Assembly (NCBI RefSeq): GCF_001705035.1 | Contig: NZ_MCIG01000013.1 | Coordinates: 19,700-53,734 of the forward strand | Length of the DNA stretch: 34,035 nt | Source of the DNA: Curtobacterium sp. UCD-KPL2560 | GTDB lineage: Bacteria; Actinomycetota; Actinomycetes; Actinomycetales; Microbacteriaceae | Reading direction: 5' to 3' | In this document: piece after piece, positions 22,692-31,254 of the stretch | Numbering within the stretch: the stretch's first letter is position 1 | Layout of the letters: each line of letters begins with the position of its first letter | Position numbers and translations under genes: made by a program | The notes under the pieces: generated by a model | The model's input: the letters and a program-made list of their open reading frames with translations, nothing else | What the model was told of the DNA's origin: nothing | Database searches by the model: none

Positions 22692-23048
22692 TCAGACGAG
22701 GAGTCCGACCGTGAGGACGACCAGGCCGATGAGCACGAGCCCGGCGGGCAGCGTGTTGCGCATGCGGCGCTGCGCGCCGGAGGTCGCTGCCGATGCTGCG
22801 GCGACGATCGAGGATGCTCCTCCGGCGTAGATCAGGACGAACGCTTCCGGGAAGTAGCCCAGCACGTGCGTCACGAGGCCGGCGATCACGATGACGGATC
22901 CCGTGATGGTGTGCACGCGTGCGGCGACGGCCCGTGGCTCCGTTCCGCGGAGGTCCAGGAATGCGGAGACGAGGCTCCAGATCGAGGCCGTCGAGAGGAC
23001 GGCACCGCTGATCGAGACGATCGCGGCGTCGATGACGGTGGCGTCCAC
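22692..23048 (-). CDS. Small four-helix membrane protein, function unknown
   Basis: This is a 118-residue protein with four hydrophobic segments (about residues 5-27, 46-65, 68-88, 98-118) and short charged loops (LRGTEPRAVAARVH, SGAQRRMRN). I recognise no catalytic motif. The GTG start at 23048 lies three bases after the stop of the FAD-monooxygenase gene, so the two are almost certainly cotranscribed and translationally coupled. It could be an accessory or tolerance factor for the monooxygenase's substrate; that is speculation. Confidence 0.7.
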   Translation of the reverse strand: MDATVIDAAIVSISGAVLSTASIWSLVSAFLDLRGTEPRAVAARVHTITGSVIVIAGLVTHVLGYFPEAFVLIYAGGASSIVAAASAATSGAQRRMRNTLPAGLVLIGLVVLTVGLLV

Positions 23049-23051
23049 GTT

Positions 23052-24623
23052 CTAGGCTCCGCTCGTCGTGGTAGCGCTCACGGCAGCCCCGCGGGGTCCA
23101 CCGAACCAGGTCCGGAGTGCTGCCCGGACGTCGGTGGGGTCGGTCTGCGACCACGCCACGAACCCGTCGGGTCGGATCAGCATCGAGGACAGTCCGCTCC
23201 CGCGGGCGAGTTCCACGTGCTCGACACGGTCTGTCCACGGGGCTGCAGCGTCGCGCAGGCTCCCGTCGGCGTCGATCAGGACGGGACGTGCGGCGTGGAG
23301 CAGCGCGGGTACGCGGCTACGGGTGCCGTCGACGAGGGTGAGCTGTGCGGACGCGGCGAACCAGCCGGTGGGGCCGTCCGGATCTGTGGGACCCATCTCG
23401 TAGCGGACGTCTGCGCCTGCGAGCAGGTCGGCGATGCGCCGCACGGTGCCCGTGTCGGTGAGCAGCTCGGCGAAGAGGGCGCGGAGGGCGGTGACGTCGG
23501 ACCCGGGAGCCATGAGCGCCGTCTGCGCCTGCGTCTGCATGAAGACCCGTTGCCCGAGCGGTCGGCGTTCCGTCTCGTAGGTGTCGAGCAACCCTGCCGG
23601 AGCTGTTCCGGCGACGTCGGCGGCGATCTTCCACGCGAGGTTCGCCGCGTCCTGCAGTGCGAGGTTCAGGCCGGGGCCTCCTGCTGCTGAGTGGACGTGG
23701 GCAGCGTCGCCGAGCAGGAACACGCGTCGGTCGCGGTAGCGGTCGGCGACACGCGTGTTCCTGCCGGACAGGCGACGCAGCAAGGTGGGCTTCCCCTCCG
23801 CGGGCGGTGCGAGGGCGATGCGGACGCCGAGGACGCGTTCCAGGCTGTCCTCCATCTCGGTCAGGGTCATCGCCGCTCCGTTGCCGGGCGAGCTCTCCTC
23901 GGGCTCGTCCTCCCACTCCGCGGTGTAGACCAGCGGGTGCTCCGGGTCGTGGAGCGCGATCGTCGCGACTCCGGTCTCGGTCCGGTGGAACGCTGCTGCG
24001 ATCTCGCCGAGTCCGGCGACCCGCACCCTTCCCGGGCCGGCTGCGATCAGGTCGTCCGTCGGGGCGATCAGTACCGTGCGGTCCACCACGTGGCGATCGG
24101 TGTTCCCCGGGAAGCCGATGCCGGACTGCTTGCGGACGGTGCTCCGCGCCCCGTCGCTCCCGATCAGGTACCGACCCGACAGTGTGCTCTCGACCTCGGT
24201 CGTGGTGTCGACGACGGTGATGTCGACACGGTCGTCGTGCTGTCGGAAGGGCCGCAGGTCGATGCCGCGGCAGATCTCGACGCCCAGCTCGACGGCGCGG
24301 TCGTTCAGGACGCGCTCCAGGTCGCGCTGGTTGATGTGCAGCAGGTACATCGGGTTCCGCTCGCCGAGCACGTGCAACGGCAAGGGAAGTGCGCCGAAGA
24401 AGAAGCTCGGAGCCGGACACGGCTCAGCTGCCCCTGCGCAACGCTCGAAGAGGCCTCGGTGGTCGAGCAGACGGACCACCTGGCCGGTGAGGCCGTGCGC
24501 CTTGTCCCACTGGTCGATCCCGGGGAGGCGTTCGATGACCAGCGGGTTCGCGCCCGCGAGCTTCAGTTCGCAGGCGACGAAGACGCCCACGGGGCCGCCA
24601 CCGATGATGAGGGCGTCGTACAT
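23052..24623 (-). CDS. FAD-dependent aromatic monooxygenase (PHBH/RdmE-like group A)
   Basis: This is a 523-residue flavoprotein. An N-terminal FAD motif (ALIIGGGPVGVFVACELKLAG, residues 4-24, split here for length as ALIIGGGPVG and ACELKLAG), the IGSDGARSTVRK block (D-G motif), and FLLGDAAHVHSAAGGPGLN (second FAD contact) are all present. A C-terminal thioredoxin-like domain includes the LIRPDGFVAW stretch. Such enzymes hydroxylate phenols and polyketides and also inactivate rifamycin or tetracycline. The gene lies directly after a divergently controlled TetR gene (34 bases apart, same strand) and before a small membrane-protein gene. The layout suggests TetR-controlled detoxification or tailoring of an aromatic compound. 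ATG at 24623 gives the usual start four residues before the first strand. Confidence 0.88.
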   Translation of the reverse strand: MYDALIIGGGPVGVFVACELKLAGANPLVIERLPGIDQWDKAHGLTGQVVRLLDHRGLFERCAGAAEPCPAPSFFFGALPLPLHVLGERNPMYLLHINQRDLERVLNDRAVELGVEICRGIDLRPFRQHDDRVDITVVDTTTEVESTLSGRYLIGSDGARSTVRKQSGIGFPGNTDRHVVDRTVLIAPTDDLIAAGPGRVRVAGLGEIAAAFHRTETGVATIALHDPEHPLVYTAEWEDEPEESSPGNGAAMTLTEMEDSLERVLGVRIALAPPAEGKPTLLRRLSGRNTRVADRYRDRRVFLLGDAAHVHSAAGGPGLNLALQDAANLAWKIAADVAGTAPAGLLDTYETERRPLGQRVFMQTQAQTALMAPGSDVTALRALFAELLTDTGTVRRIADLLAGADVRYEMGPTDPDGPTGWFAASAQLTLVDGTRSRVPALLHAARPVLIDADGSLRDAAAPWTDRVEHVELARGSGLSSMLIRPDGFVAWSQTDPTDVRAALRTWFGGPRGAAVSATTTSGA

Positions 24624-24657
24624 CGAGAAGAGCCTGTCCGGAGGAGTGGGTGCGGGG

Positions 24658-25266
24658 TCACACATGGAGGCGGTCGAAGCCGCTTCCGAGTCGTTCGAAG
24701 GCTTCGACGAGCATCGGCTCGAGCGAGCCCGTCTGGCTGCTCGCCGCCCAGGACTGCAGGGTGGACAGCAGGGTGGAGAGCGCGGCCGCCGCCACCGCCC
24801 CCGGTAGCGGGTCGTCGCGGTCGATCCCCAGTCGCGTGGCGATCGCGTGCGCGAGGACGGTGTTCGCTGTTCTCGCGCCACGATCGACCGCGGACTGCAT
24901 GTCGGGTGTCGCGAGCACGGCCACGAGGCTGCTGCGGTCCTCCGGAGAGGAGTCCGGCGCCCCGTGCGTCCGGTAGGGAGCCAGCAGTGCCGCGGTGACC
25001 GCGTCCCACAGCGGCTCGTCGTGAGGGCGCTGTGCGAGGTCCGTCGCCGCGGCCCGGACCCGTTGCACGTGGCGGTCGGCGATCGCGTCTTCCTTGCTGG
25101 AGAAGTAGTTGCCGAACGTCCGCCGGGAGACGCCGACCTCCTGGACGATGTCCTCGACACGGACGTTGTCGAGGCCACGCTTGCGCGCCAGCAACACGGT
25201 CGTCACGCTCAGTTGATCGCGGAGCGCCGCCTTCTTCTGGTCGCGGAGGGAAGAGGTTCCTGCCAT
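24658..25266 (-). CDS. TetR-family repressor, autoregulated candidate
   Basis: This is a 202-residue regulator. The helix-turn-helix lies at about residues 13-55 (ALRDQLSVTTVLLARKRGL, VEDIVQEVGVSRRTFGNYF, SSKEDAIA), typical of TetR proteins. The C-terminal domain (about 60-202) carries no name-giving motif. It is the first gene of a three-gene minus-strand unit with the FAD-monooxygenase and the membrane protein. Two palindromes with the same half-site (TGCCCA) lie 20-51 bases upstream of the ATG and are the obvious operators, so the unit should be derepressed by the ligand, perhaps the monooxygenase substrate. I chose the ATG at 25266 because upstream in-frame codons overlap the operators. 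Confidence 0.88.
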   Translation of the reverse strand: MAGTSSLRDQKKAALRDQLSVTTVLLARKRGLDNVRVEDIVQEVGVSRRTFGNYFSSKEDAIADRHVQRVRAAATDLAQRPHDEPLWDAVTAALLAPYRTHGAPDSSPEDRSSLVAVLATPDMQSAVDRGARTANTVLAHAIATRLGIDRDDPLPGAVAAAALSTLLSTLQSWAASSQTGSLEPMLVEAFERLGSGFDRLHV

Positions 25267-25285
25267 GTCCCCACCGTAGCTGCTT

Positions 25286-25317
25286 CTTGCCCATTGGGCA
25301 AGAATGCCCACTGGGCA
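25286..25317. promoter_or_regulatory. Twin palindromic TetR operators
   Basis: CTTGCCCA-T-TGGGCAAG (25286-25302) is a perfect 17-base palindrome; TGCCCA-C-TGGGCA (25305-25317) repeats its core 17 bases on. Two centres this far apart suggest cooperative binding of two dimers. Likely bound by the adjacent TetR protein. Confidence 0.75.
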
Positions 25318-25584
25318 ACGTCGACGAGAGTCCACGCGGCCCGATGGCGGATCGGCCGTCGTTGCGAGGGGCGGAGGTCTACGGGCGGACTGCGCGCGGC
25401 GGTAGGAGTTCGGCGCACACCACCCCAGGACGGGGGTGCTGCACAGCTCCGGTGCTCGGCGCCGCCCGGAACCGCTCTACGGTGTGAGGACCCGAGTCGA
25501 CGAGCCGGGCTGGTGCTCCTCGTCGTCACCCCTCCTGACCCGAACAGGCCTCCCTTGCGTCAACGCCCTCAGAGGCGCGCCGTC

Positions 25585-27798
25585 GTGCGCGTCCGCACCA
25601 TCCTCGCCGGCTTCGCCGTGGCGGGTCTCGCCGGACTCGCGATCGTCGGCGCCGACGTCACCGCGGCCGGTGCCGCCGCCCCGGCCCAGACGACCTTCAC
25701 CGACCAGACCTTCCGAGGTACCGATGCCGGGACCGGCTGGGTCCTCCCGTCGACGCCGGCAGCGGCGAACGGCAACAGCGCGTGCCTGACCGCCGCGCCG
25801 CGGGCCTCGTCGCCCATCCCCGGCTGCGGCGCGGTCCAGGCGGCCGGCGCCGGCGCGCTCCGGCTCACCTCGACGGCACAGGCGCAGATCGGCGCGGTCG
25901 GCGCGAAGCAGGCGGTCCCGACGGACAAGGGCCTCGACGCGTCGTTCACGACCTACCAGTACAACGGCAGCGGCGCGGACGGCATGGTCTTCTACCTGGC
26001 GGCGACCGACCCGTACAACCCCGCCGTCCCCACGCGGACCGGGTACACCGGCGGTTCGCTCGGTTACGCCGCGTACCCGGCAGGCGGGGCCGAGGGGCTG
26101 CAGCACGCCTACCTCGGTGTCGGGTTCGACACCTACGGCGGCTTCGCGGGCAACTACACCGGCTGCGTCGGTGACCAGAGCCGCGGCGGCGCGAGCAACT
26201 CCGTGACCGTCCGCGGCGCGGGCAACGGGTACTCCGGCTACTGCGTGGCCTCCGTCACGCCCGCTGCCGGCTCGCTCCGCGGCTCCGTCTCCACCGACCG
26301 CAGCGTGGTCGCCGTGCCGGTCGAGGTCGTCGTCAACCCGACGACGTCGGCGCTGTCGGCGCGGAAGAACCCGAGCGTGTCGGTGCCGGCCGGGCAGTAC
26401 GCCGTCATCTTCACGAGCCGTGGCGCCGGGCAGCAGGTCGTCACGGGCGCCCTGCCGAAGCTGGACCCGAACGGCAACGTCGCCGGTGTCGACCCGTCGT
26501 GGGTCGACCCGGCCACCGGCTACCCCTACAAGCTCACCTACGGCTTCACGGCCGGCACCGGTGGTGCGACCGACGTGCACGAGGTCACCGACCTGGTGGC
26601 GACGACCGCCGCCGGCGCGGTCCCCGTCCTCACGGCGCGGACGGGAGGCGCGACCAGCGTCGCCCACGCCGGTTCCGGCACCGTGACGGTCACCCCGACG
26701 GTCTCCGCCGACGGCGGTTCCGAGACGCGCGCCGTCCGCACCACGACCACCTTCCCGGCCGGCGTCACGCCGTCGGCCGACGGCGCGTCCGGTGACGGCT
26801 GGACCTGCTCCGTCTCCGGCCAGGTCGCCTCGTGCGAGCAGGCCGCGGCCGCCCGCACGGCGGGCACCGACCTGCCGACGCTGACGATCCCGTTCACGGT
26901 GACGGGCACCGCCCGCACCGCCACGGTCTCGACGATCGTCTCGTCCATCGACGCCGAGGCGGTCACGGTCACCGGCAGCGTCACGGTCGCCCCGCAGGCC
27001 GCGACGGTCGCGGTCGACGACACATCCGTCTCCGTCGGCGACGACGCGACGCTCCGTGCGACGGTCGCCTCGTCCGAGACCACCGGGGCCACCGTGCCGA
27101 CCGGCACCGTCCGGTTCACCGCGACGACGACCGGGGCAGCACTCTGCGACGCGACGCTCACCGCCGGTGTGGCGTCGTGCACGCTGACCGCACCGGACGC
27201 TGGCACCACCGCGATCACCGCGACGTACCTCGGCGACGCCGACCACGCGACCGCCCAGGGCACGGGCACGCTCCTCGTGTCGAAGCTCCCGACCGCCGTC
27301 ACCGCGACGTCCCCGGACGCCGCGCAGCCCGTGGCCGCCGGTGCCCCGGTGACCCTCCGGGTCGGCGGGATCGTCCCGCGGAGCAGCGGCCCCGCTCCGA
27401 CCGGCACGGTCGAGTTCCGTGAGGCCGGCCGGGTGCTCTGCACCGTCACGCTCCCGGACTCCAGCTGCGAGGTCGCGTCGCTCGCGTCCGGACGCCACCG
27501 CATCGTTGCCGTGTACTCCGGTGATTCCGCGTACGCCGCGTCGACCTCGGACGAGCTCGTCGTGACCGTGCAGGACGCGGTCGTCGTGACCGTCCCGGGC
27601 ACGCCTGCCCCGACGACCGCCGCGCCCGGCGCGACACCGTCGTCCTCGGCGGCTGCGCACGCTGCGGCTGATGTCCACGGTCTGGCCTTCACGGGCTCGA
27701 CCATCGCGCTCTGGACCGGCACCGCACTCGCGGTCGCACTGCTCCTCGCCGGCGCGGTGCTCCTCGTGGTCCGGCGGACCCGGCTCGGGCGGAACTGA
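25585..27798 (+). CDS. Sortase-anchored surface protein: L-type lectin-like domain plus Ig-like repeats
   Basis: This is a 737-residue secreted protein. A signal peptide covers about residues 1-32 (RVR, hydrophobic core, TAAGAAA). An L-type lectin-like domain follows (about 35-240), with DGMVFYLAATDPY and LGVGFDTYGGF, the calcium/sugar-site pattern of such domains, and Cys pairs. A middle region leads to two Ig-like repeats of the Big_3_5 type (about 470-565 and 568-670) with PTGTVRF/PTGTVEF and ATYLGD/AVYSGD motifs. The C-terminus has LAFTG (700-704), a hydrophobic helix and RRTRLGRN. LAxTG is the sorting signal of class E sortases in high-GC actinobacteria. The start is GTG with AGAGG upstream. 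Likely role: adhesion to glycans on a host or surface. Confidence 0.85.
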   Translation: MRVRTILAGFAVAGLAGLAIVGADVTAAGAAAPAQTTFTDQTFRGTDAGTGWVLPSTPAAANGNSACLTAAPRASSPIPGCGAVQAAGAGALRLTSTAQAQIGAVGAKQAVPTDKGLDASFTTYQYNGSGADGMVFYLAATDPYNPAVPTRTGYTGGSLGYAAYPAGGAEGLQHAYLGVGFDTYGGFAGNYTGCVGDQSRGGASNSVTVRGAGNGYSGYCVASVTPAAGSLRGSVSTDRSVVAVPVEVVVNPTTSALSARKNPSVSVPAGQYAVIFTSRGAGQQVVTGALPKLDPNGNVAGVDPSWVDPATGYPYKLTYGFTAGTGGATDVHEVTDLVATTAAGAVPVLTARTGGATSVAHAGSGTVTVTPTVSADGGSETRAVRTTTTFPAGVTPSADGASGDGWTCSVSGQVASCEQAAAARTAGTDLPTLTIPFTVTGTARTATVSTIVSSIDAEAVTVTGSVTVAPQAATVAVDDTSVSVGDDATLRATVASSETTGATVPTGTVRFTATTTGAALCDATLTAGVASCTLTAPDAGTTAITATYLGDADHATAQGTGTLLVSKLPTAVTATSPDAAQPVAAGAPVTLRVGGIVPRSSGPAPTGTVEFREAGRVLCTVTLPDSSCEVASLASGRHRIVAVYSGDSAYAASTSDELVVTVQDAVVVTVPGTPAPTTAAPGATPSSSAAAHAAADVHGLAFTGSTIALWTGTALAVALLLAGAVLLVVRRTRLGRN

Positions 27799-27815
27799 CC
27801 CCGAGGGCGACAGGG

Positions 27816-27848
27816 AAGGACCCGCCGAGCGACGCTCGGCGGGTCCTT
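27816..27848 (+). terminator. Rho-independent terminator after the surface-protein gene
   Basis: A perfect 15-bp stem (AAGGACCCGCCGAGC and complement) with a GAC loop and a short T-rich end (CCTTCT), 18 bases after the stop codon. Confidence 0.85.
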
Positions 27849-27891
27849 CTGCTGTTCGTGGGCAGTGGGTCTCGTCCGAGCACGACGGTGT

Positions 27892-28020
27892 CGACGTCGA
27901 CGTCGACGTCGTCGAGTCGATCGGTGGAAGCGAGGGCGCTCACCGATCGGCGCTCACGGCAGCGGACCTCCTGGTCCGGGCGCTCGACGCAGCGCTCAGC
28001 GCTCGGGGGTCTCCTCGTTG
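27892..28020 (+). pseudogene. Scar of an arginase 3' end
   Basis: The frame reads VDVVESIGGSEGAHRSAL, then TAADLLVRALDAALSARGSPR, which matches the last 40 residues of the RRE-arginase fusion (VDVVELIGEGEGAHRSAL, AAADLLVRTLDAAFSSRASPR). The rest of the arginase gene is absent. The equivalent stop codon TGA has become TGC, so the frame runs on without a natural end. Upstream of the match there is a run of GTCGAC repeats. Together with the following GNAT gene it is a second copy of the end of the RiPP locus. Confidence 0.75.
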
Positions 28021-28547
28021 CGGAAGGGCGTCACCCGCCCGGTCCGGTGATCGTCGCGCAGGAGGGCGTACGCGACCGAGTCCCGAGCCTCGCCCTCGTC
28101 CACGGGCCAGGTCCGCCGGTAGTGCGCTTCCTTCACCCACCCGTTCCGCACGAGGACGCGACGCATCGCGACGTTGTCGTCCCGGGTCTGCGCTTCGATC
28201 CGGTCGACCTCCGGGAACGACGCGAAGACGTACGTCGCCAGCGCGCGCAGGAGCGGCGCGCCGTGACCCCGCCCCCGGGCGCGTTCCGCGAGGCGGACGT
28301 CGATCAGCGGTGCGTCGTCGTCGAGGTCGTCGAGCACCACCAGGCCCTCGCTGACCCCGTCGATCACGACCCTGAGGAGCGCGTGGTCCGGGCCGGCGTA
28401 GGCACCGTCGGCGATCCGCCGTTCGACCCACTCGCGGGTCGGCGTGGTCCTGACGTGGAACGGGAACCGGTTCGACGTCAGGAACGTGGTCAACCACTCC
28501 CGGTCCGTCTCCTGTGTGAGGTCCGTCGCGCGGAACGTCAACTCCAT
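27996..28547 (-). CDS. GNAT-family N-acetyltransferase (copy 2)
   Basis: This is a 183-residue GNAT protein, nearly the same as the copy at 21723-22274: the same acetyl-CoA loop (RARGRGHGAPLLRALATYVF) and the same C-terminal block (DDNVAMRRVLVRNGW, RRTWPVDEGEARDSVAYALL). Differences concentrate in the N-terminal 50 residues. The 10-13 bases before the ATG also match (GCACCGACCGTAC on the plus strand), so the duplication includes the promoter-proximal part. Both copies look intact. Which one is older is not decidable from the window. Confidence 0.85.
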   Translation of the reverse strand: MELTFRATDLTQETDREWLTTFLTSNRFPFHVRTTPTREWVERRIADGAYAGPDHALLRVVIDGVSEGLVVLDDLDDDAPLIDVRLAERARGRGHGAPLLRALATYVFASFPEVDRIEAQTRDDNVAMRRVLVRNGWVKEAHYRRTWPVDEGEARDSVAYALLRDDHRTGRVTPFRNEETPER

Positions 28548-28695
28548 GCACCGACCGTACCGACGCCTCCGACGCCCCGGGGAGCAGGGCAGGCGATCCA
28601 CGACGAGCGGCCCGTCCTCGACGCCTGACGGGCCGAGCGTCGCCCCGCGCCGCCCGGTGGCGCAGGTCCCCCGGCGACCCGGCCCCGCTCCGCGA

Positions 28696-29292
28696 TCAGC
28701 CGTGGTCCGGTGACGCGATCCGCCGCGCGGCGTCGACCACGAAGCGTCGGCGGGCGGCGCGTTCCTCCTGGTCGTCCGCCCCGGCACCGGTGATCATCGC
28801 CGCGAGCTGCGGAACGGTCTGCCACCAGGCGGCCAGCGCGATCAGCGCGAACACGAGGTGTCCCGGGTCGACGGACGGGTCGAGCACGCCGCGACGCTGG
28901 GCATCGGCGAAGCGCGCGACCTTCTCCTGGTAGTGCTGCGTGCGGACCTCGGCACCGGCGGGCGGGCCGCTCTGCAGGCCCTCCCACTGCAGCAGCCGGC
29001 CGAGTTCCGGGTGCTCCGCGTGGTAGTCGAACGTCGCGCCCGCGAACTCGCCGATGTCGTCCAGTCCGGCGCCGGACAGTCCCACCGCGGCGGCGAGTCG
29101 CTCGAGTTCGCCGGTGAGCACGAGGTCCCAGAGTGCTCGCTTGTCGCCGTAGTAGCTGTAGAGCCGCTCCTTGTTCACGCCGGCCCGAGCGGCGACGGCG
29201 GCGACGGTCGTCCCCTCGAACCCGTGCGCGGCGAACTCCGTGCGTGCGGCCTCGCGCAGCCGACGCTGTGTCCCCTCGACGTCCCATGCCAC
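28696..29292 (-). CDS. TetR-family regulator of the divergent SDR gene
   Basis: This is a 198-residue TetR protein: helix-turn-helix at about residues 8-50 (RRLREAARTEFAAHGFEGT, TVAAVAARAGVNKERLYSYY, GDKRALWDLV), followed by a TetR_C-like domain (HPELGRLLQWEGLQSG, FALIALAAWWQTVPQLAAMI). It is divergent from the SDR gene, with 90 bases between start codons, and the inverted repeat at 29342-29371 lies in that space. The start is GTG at 29292, chosen because it gives the normal spacing to the first helix; the region upstream has no better codon. Confidence 0.85.
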   Translation of the reverse strand: MAWDVEGTQRRLREAARTEFAAHGFEGTTVAAVAARAGVNKERLYSYYGDKRALWDLVLTGELERLAAAVGLSGAGLDDIGEFAGATFDYHAEHPELGRLLQWEGLQSGPPAGAEVRTQHYQEKVARFADAQRRGVLDPSVDPGHLVFALIALAAWWQTVPQLAAMITGAGADDQEERAARRRFVVDAARRIASPDHG

Positions 29293-29341
29293 CGGACCAG
29301 GGTACCGACGCGGCGGTTGGCGATCGGCACGAGGAGGCGTA

Positions 29342-29371
29342 TTCTCCAACCACACCGTTGGAGTTGGAGAA
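29342..29371. promoter_or_regulatory. Palindromic operator between TetR and SDR genes
   Basis: TTCTCCAAC and GTTGGAGAA are perfect 9-base arms 12 bases apart. An inner GTTGGAG (29358-29364) also pairs with the left arm at shorter spacing, so the site may be read in two registers. It lies immediately upstream of the SDR ribosome binding site (GAGAAGGGG), where a bound repressor would block expression. Confidence 0.7.
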
Positions 29372-29382
29372 GGGGAACACCC

Positions 29383-30141
29383 ATGCACGGACCAGACCAC
29401 CTGCCGGAGGCACTCCAGCTGCCCGGACCCGGGACGATCGCCGTCGTCACCGGTGCGAACAGCGGCATCGGGCTCGAGACCGCGCGCGAGCTGCTCGAGC
29501 ACGGGGTGACCGTGTGGATGGGCGCGCGCGACGCGGAGCGGGGGCGACGCGCCGCTGCCGAGCTCGGCGCCGGAGCGCGCGTGGTCCAGCTCGACGTGAC
29601 GGACCCCGCGTCGGTGGCAGCCGCCGCGGCACACGTCGGAGCGGTGGACGTCCTGGTGAACAACGCCGGGGTCAACCCCGGTGGTGAGGACGTCACGGGG
29701 ACGTCGCTCGACCAACTGCGGACGGCCTACGAGACGAACGTCTTCGGCCTCGTCGCCGTGACCCAGGCGTTCCTCCCTGCACTGCGCGAGTCCGCGCACC
29801 CGCGCATCGTGAACGTGTCGAGCGGTACCGGGTCCCTGGCGTGGACCGGTGGCCCGAACCCGCAGTTCGACTGGGAGCGCACGCGGGGCGGCGGCCTGGC
29901 CTACCGGAGCTCGAAGACCGCCGTCAACGCCATCACCGTGCTCACCGCCCAGGCGGTCGGCGACGGCGTCAAGGTGAACGCGCTCGCGCCCGGCCTGCGT
30001 CGGACGAACCTCGTCGCGGACATGGACGTGGGTGGTGCGCCGGCCGAGGCCGCCGCGGGCGCGCTCCGGCTCGCGTTCCTGCCGGACGACGGTCCGACGG
30101 GTGCGCTCTGGTCGTGGGACGGGAGTCGCGTGCCCTGGTGA
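29383..30141 (+). CDS. Short-chain dehydrogenase/reductase (classical SDR)
   Basis: This is a 252-residue enzyme. TGANSGIG (23-30) is the cofactor glycine motif, DVLVNNAGV the NNAG block, NVSSGTGSLAW contains the catalytic Ser, and YRSSK gives the Tyr and Lys (Y-x-x-x-K). The last 20 residues (GPTGALWSWDGSRVPW) resemble SDRs that add an NAD(P)-dependent reduction of a carbonyl compound. The start ATG follows GAGAAGGGG by eight bases. It is controlled by the divergent TetR gene through the palindrome upstream. The substrate is unknown. Confidence 0.88.
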   Translation: MHGPDHLPEALQLPGPGTIAVVTGANSGIGLETARELLEHGVTVWMGARDAERGRRAAAELGAGARVVQLDVTDPASVAAAAAHVGAVDVLVNNAGVNPGGEDVTGTSLDQLRTAYETNVFGLVAVTQAFLPALRESAHPRIVNVSSGTGSLAWTGGPNPQFDWERTRGGGLAYRSSKTAVNAITVLTAQAVGDGVKVNALAPGLRRTNLVADMDVGGAPAEAAAGALRLAFLPDDGPTGALWSWDGSRVPW

Positions 30142-30192
30142 CCTGCCGCGCGAACCCGAGGCACGTGGCCGACAGCGAGGGGGCTCGGACTT

Positions 30193-31254
30193 TCAGGCGT
30201 CGACGGAACGGGGATCGCGGGCGCGCGGCGCACTCGCTCGTGGTGCGGTGTCGTCGCGGACCAGGCGTTCGTAGAGCTCGATGTGCCGCTCGACCATCCG
30301 GTCGACGGAGAGGCGTTCCCGGACGACGTCCGCGTTCCGTGCCCAGGCCTCCTCGCACTCCTCGTAGCGCTCGATGCGTTCGAGGGCGAGCCGGAGGAAG
30401 CGCTCGACGTCGTCGGGCTCCGGGCGCTCCCAGCCGGGCGGTACCTGGACCTCCGAGCCACTGACGTCGAAGAGCAGGGTCGGCAGGCCGCAGATCGCTG
30501 CTTCGCTCGTGACGGTCGACAGGGCCTCTCGGTAAGAAGGGAGGACCAGGAAGTGCGACGTCGCCATCTCGGGCCCGATCTCGTCACGCGTCCTGGTCCC
30601 GAGGTAGTCGACGTGGTCGCTCACCCCGAGGGCCTCGGCCAGTTCCTCGAGCTCGGGGCGCAGCGTCTCGCGGTGGGAGACGATGCTCAGGCGAGCTGGT
30701 CGGCCGGCGGCGATCACGCGGTGCAGGAGGTGCAGTGCGAGGTGGACACGCTTGCACTCGATGAGCTGACCGATGTACAGCAGGCGGATGGGCTCGCCGG
30801 GGGCGGGGCGGGAACGACGGCTCGCCGTGAACCGGTCGACGGCGAGGCCGGACCGGATGATCTCGACCTTGCGGTCGGGGACGCGCCCGTCGAGGCGCTC
30901 GCGCTGGTCCTCCGTGAAGACCACGACGCGGTCAGCCCGCCGCTCGATGAGGTTCCGAGCGACGCGGAACCGCCAGGGCTGCCATCCGCTGGTGTGCGGC
31001 GTGAACACGACCTTCGTGCGCCCGCGTGTGCCGTGGTTCGGCAGGGACGCGCGGAGGCAGGCGTTCGTCAGGTGGTTCAGGTGCACGACGTCGTACTCGC
31101 TCCAGTCGCCCCGGAACGACGGTCCAGCGGCGGTGACGTCCACGCCCGCAGCCCGGAGGCCGTCGACGAGCAGGCTGTCCGGGGTCTCCGCAAGGTGGGT
31201 CGCTCGCCATTCCGGTGAACGAGCGAAGATGCCGGACAGGACGAGGACCTTCAT
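30193..31254 (-). CDS. GT4-family glycosyltransferase
   Basis: This is a 353-residue GT-B glycosyltransferase of the group 1 (GT4) type. The N-terminal Rossmann domain has KVLVLSGIFARSPEW, DVVHLNHLTN and VVFTPHTSGWQPW; the second domain has LLYIGQLIECKRVHLAL and the donor-binding E-x7-E motif in SYREALSTVTSEAAICG. The C-terminus is Arg-rich and probably unstructured. It is the first minus-strand gene after a 222-base intergenic region and has no obvious glycan-cluster neighbours. Donor and acceptor are unknown; cell-envelope or exopolysaccharide sugar addition is likely. Confidence 0.85.
   Translation of the reverse strand: MKVLVLSGIFARSPEWRATHLAETPDSLLVDGLRAAGVDVTAAGPSFRGDWSEYDVVHLNHLTNACLRASLPNHGTRGRTKVVFTPHTSGWQPWRFRVARNLIERRADRVVVFTEDQRERLDGRVPDRKVEIIRSGLAVDRFTASRRSRPAPGEPIRLLYIGQLIECKRVHLALHLLHRVIAAGRPARLSIVSHRETLRPELEELAEALGVSDHVDYLGTRTRDEIGPEMATSHFLVLPSYREALSTVTSEAAICGLPTLLFDVSGSEVQVPPGWERPEPDDVERFLRLALERIERYEECEEAWARNADVVRERLSVDRMVERHIELYERLVRDDTAPRASAPRARDPRSVDA

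Noticed and set aside
25477..27678. A 733-codon open frame on the minus strand
   Set aside because: It is the mirror of the lectin/Ig-like gene; its translation is a low-complexity Arg/Gly/Asp sequence, as expected from G/C-rich antisense.
27816..27916. CRISPR or microsatellite array at the GTCGAC repeats
   Set aside because: Only four short hexamer repeats without spacers; they lie at the duplication scar and are more likely slippage within an Asp/Val codon run.
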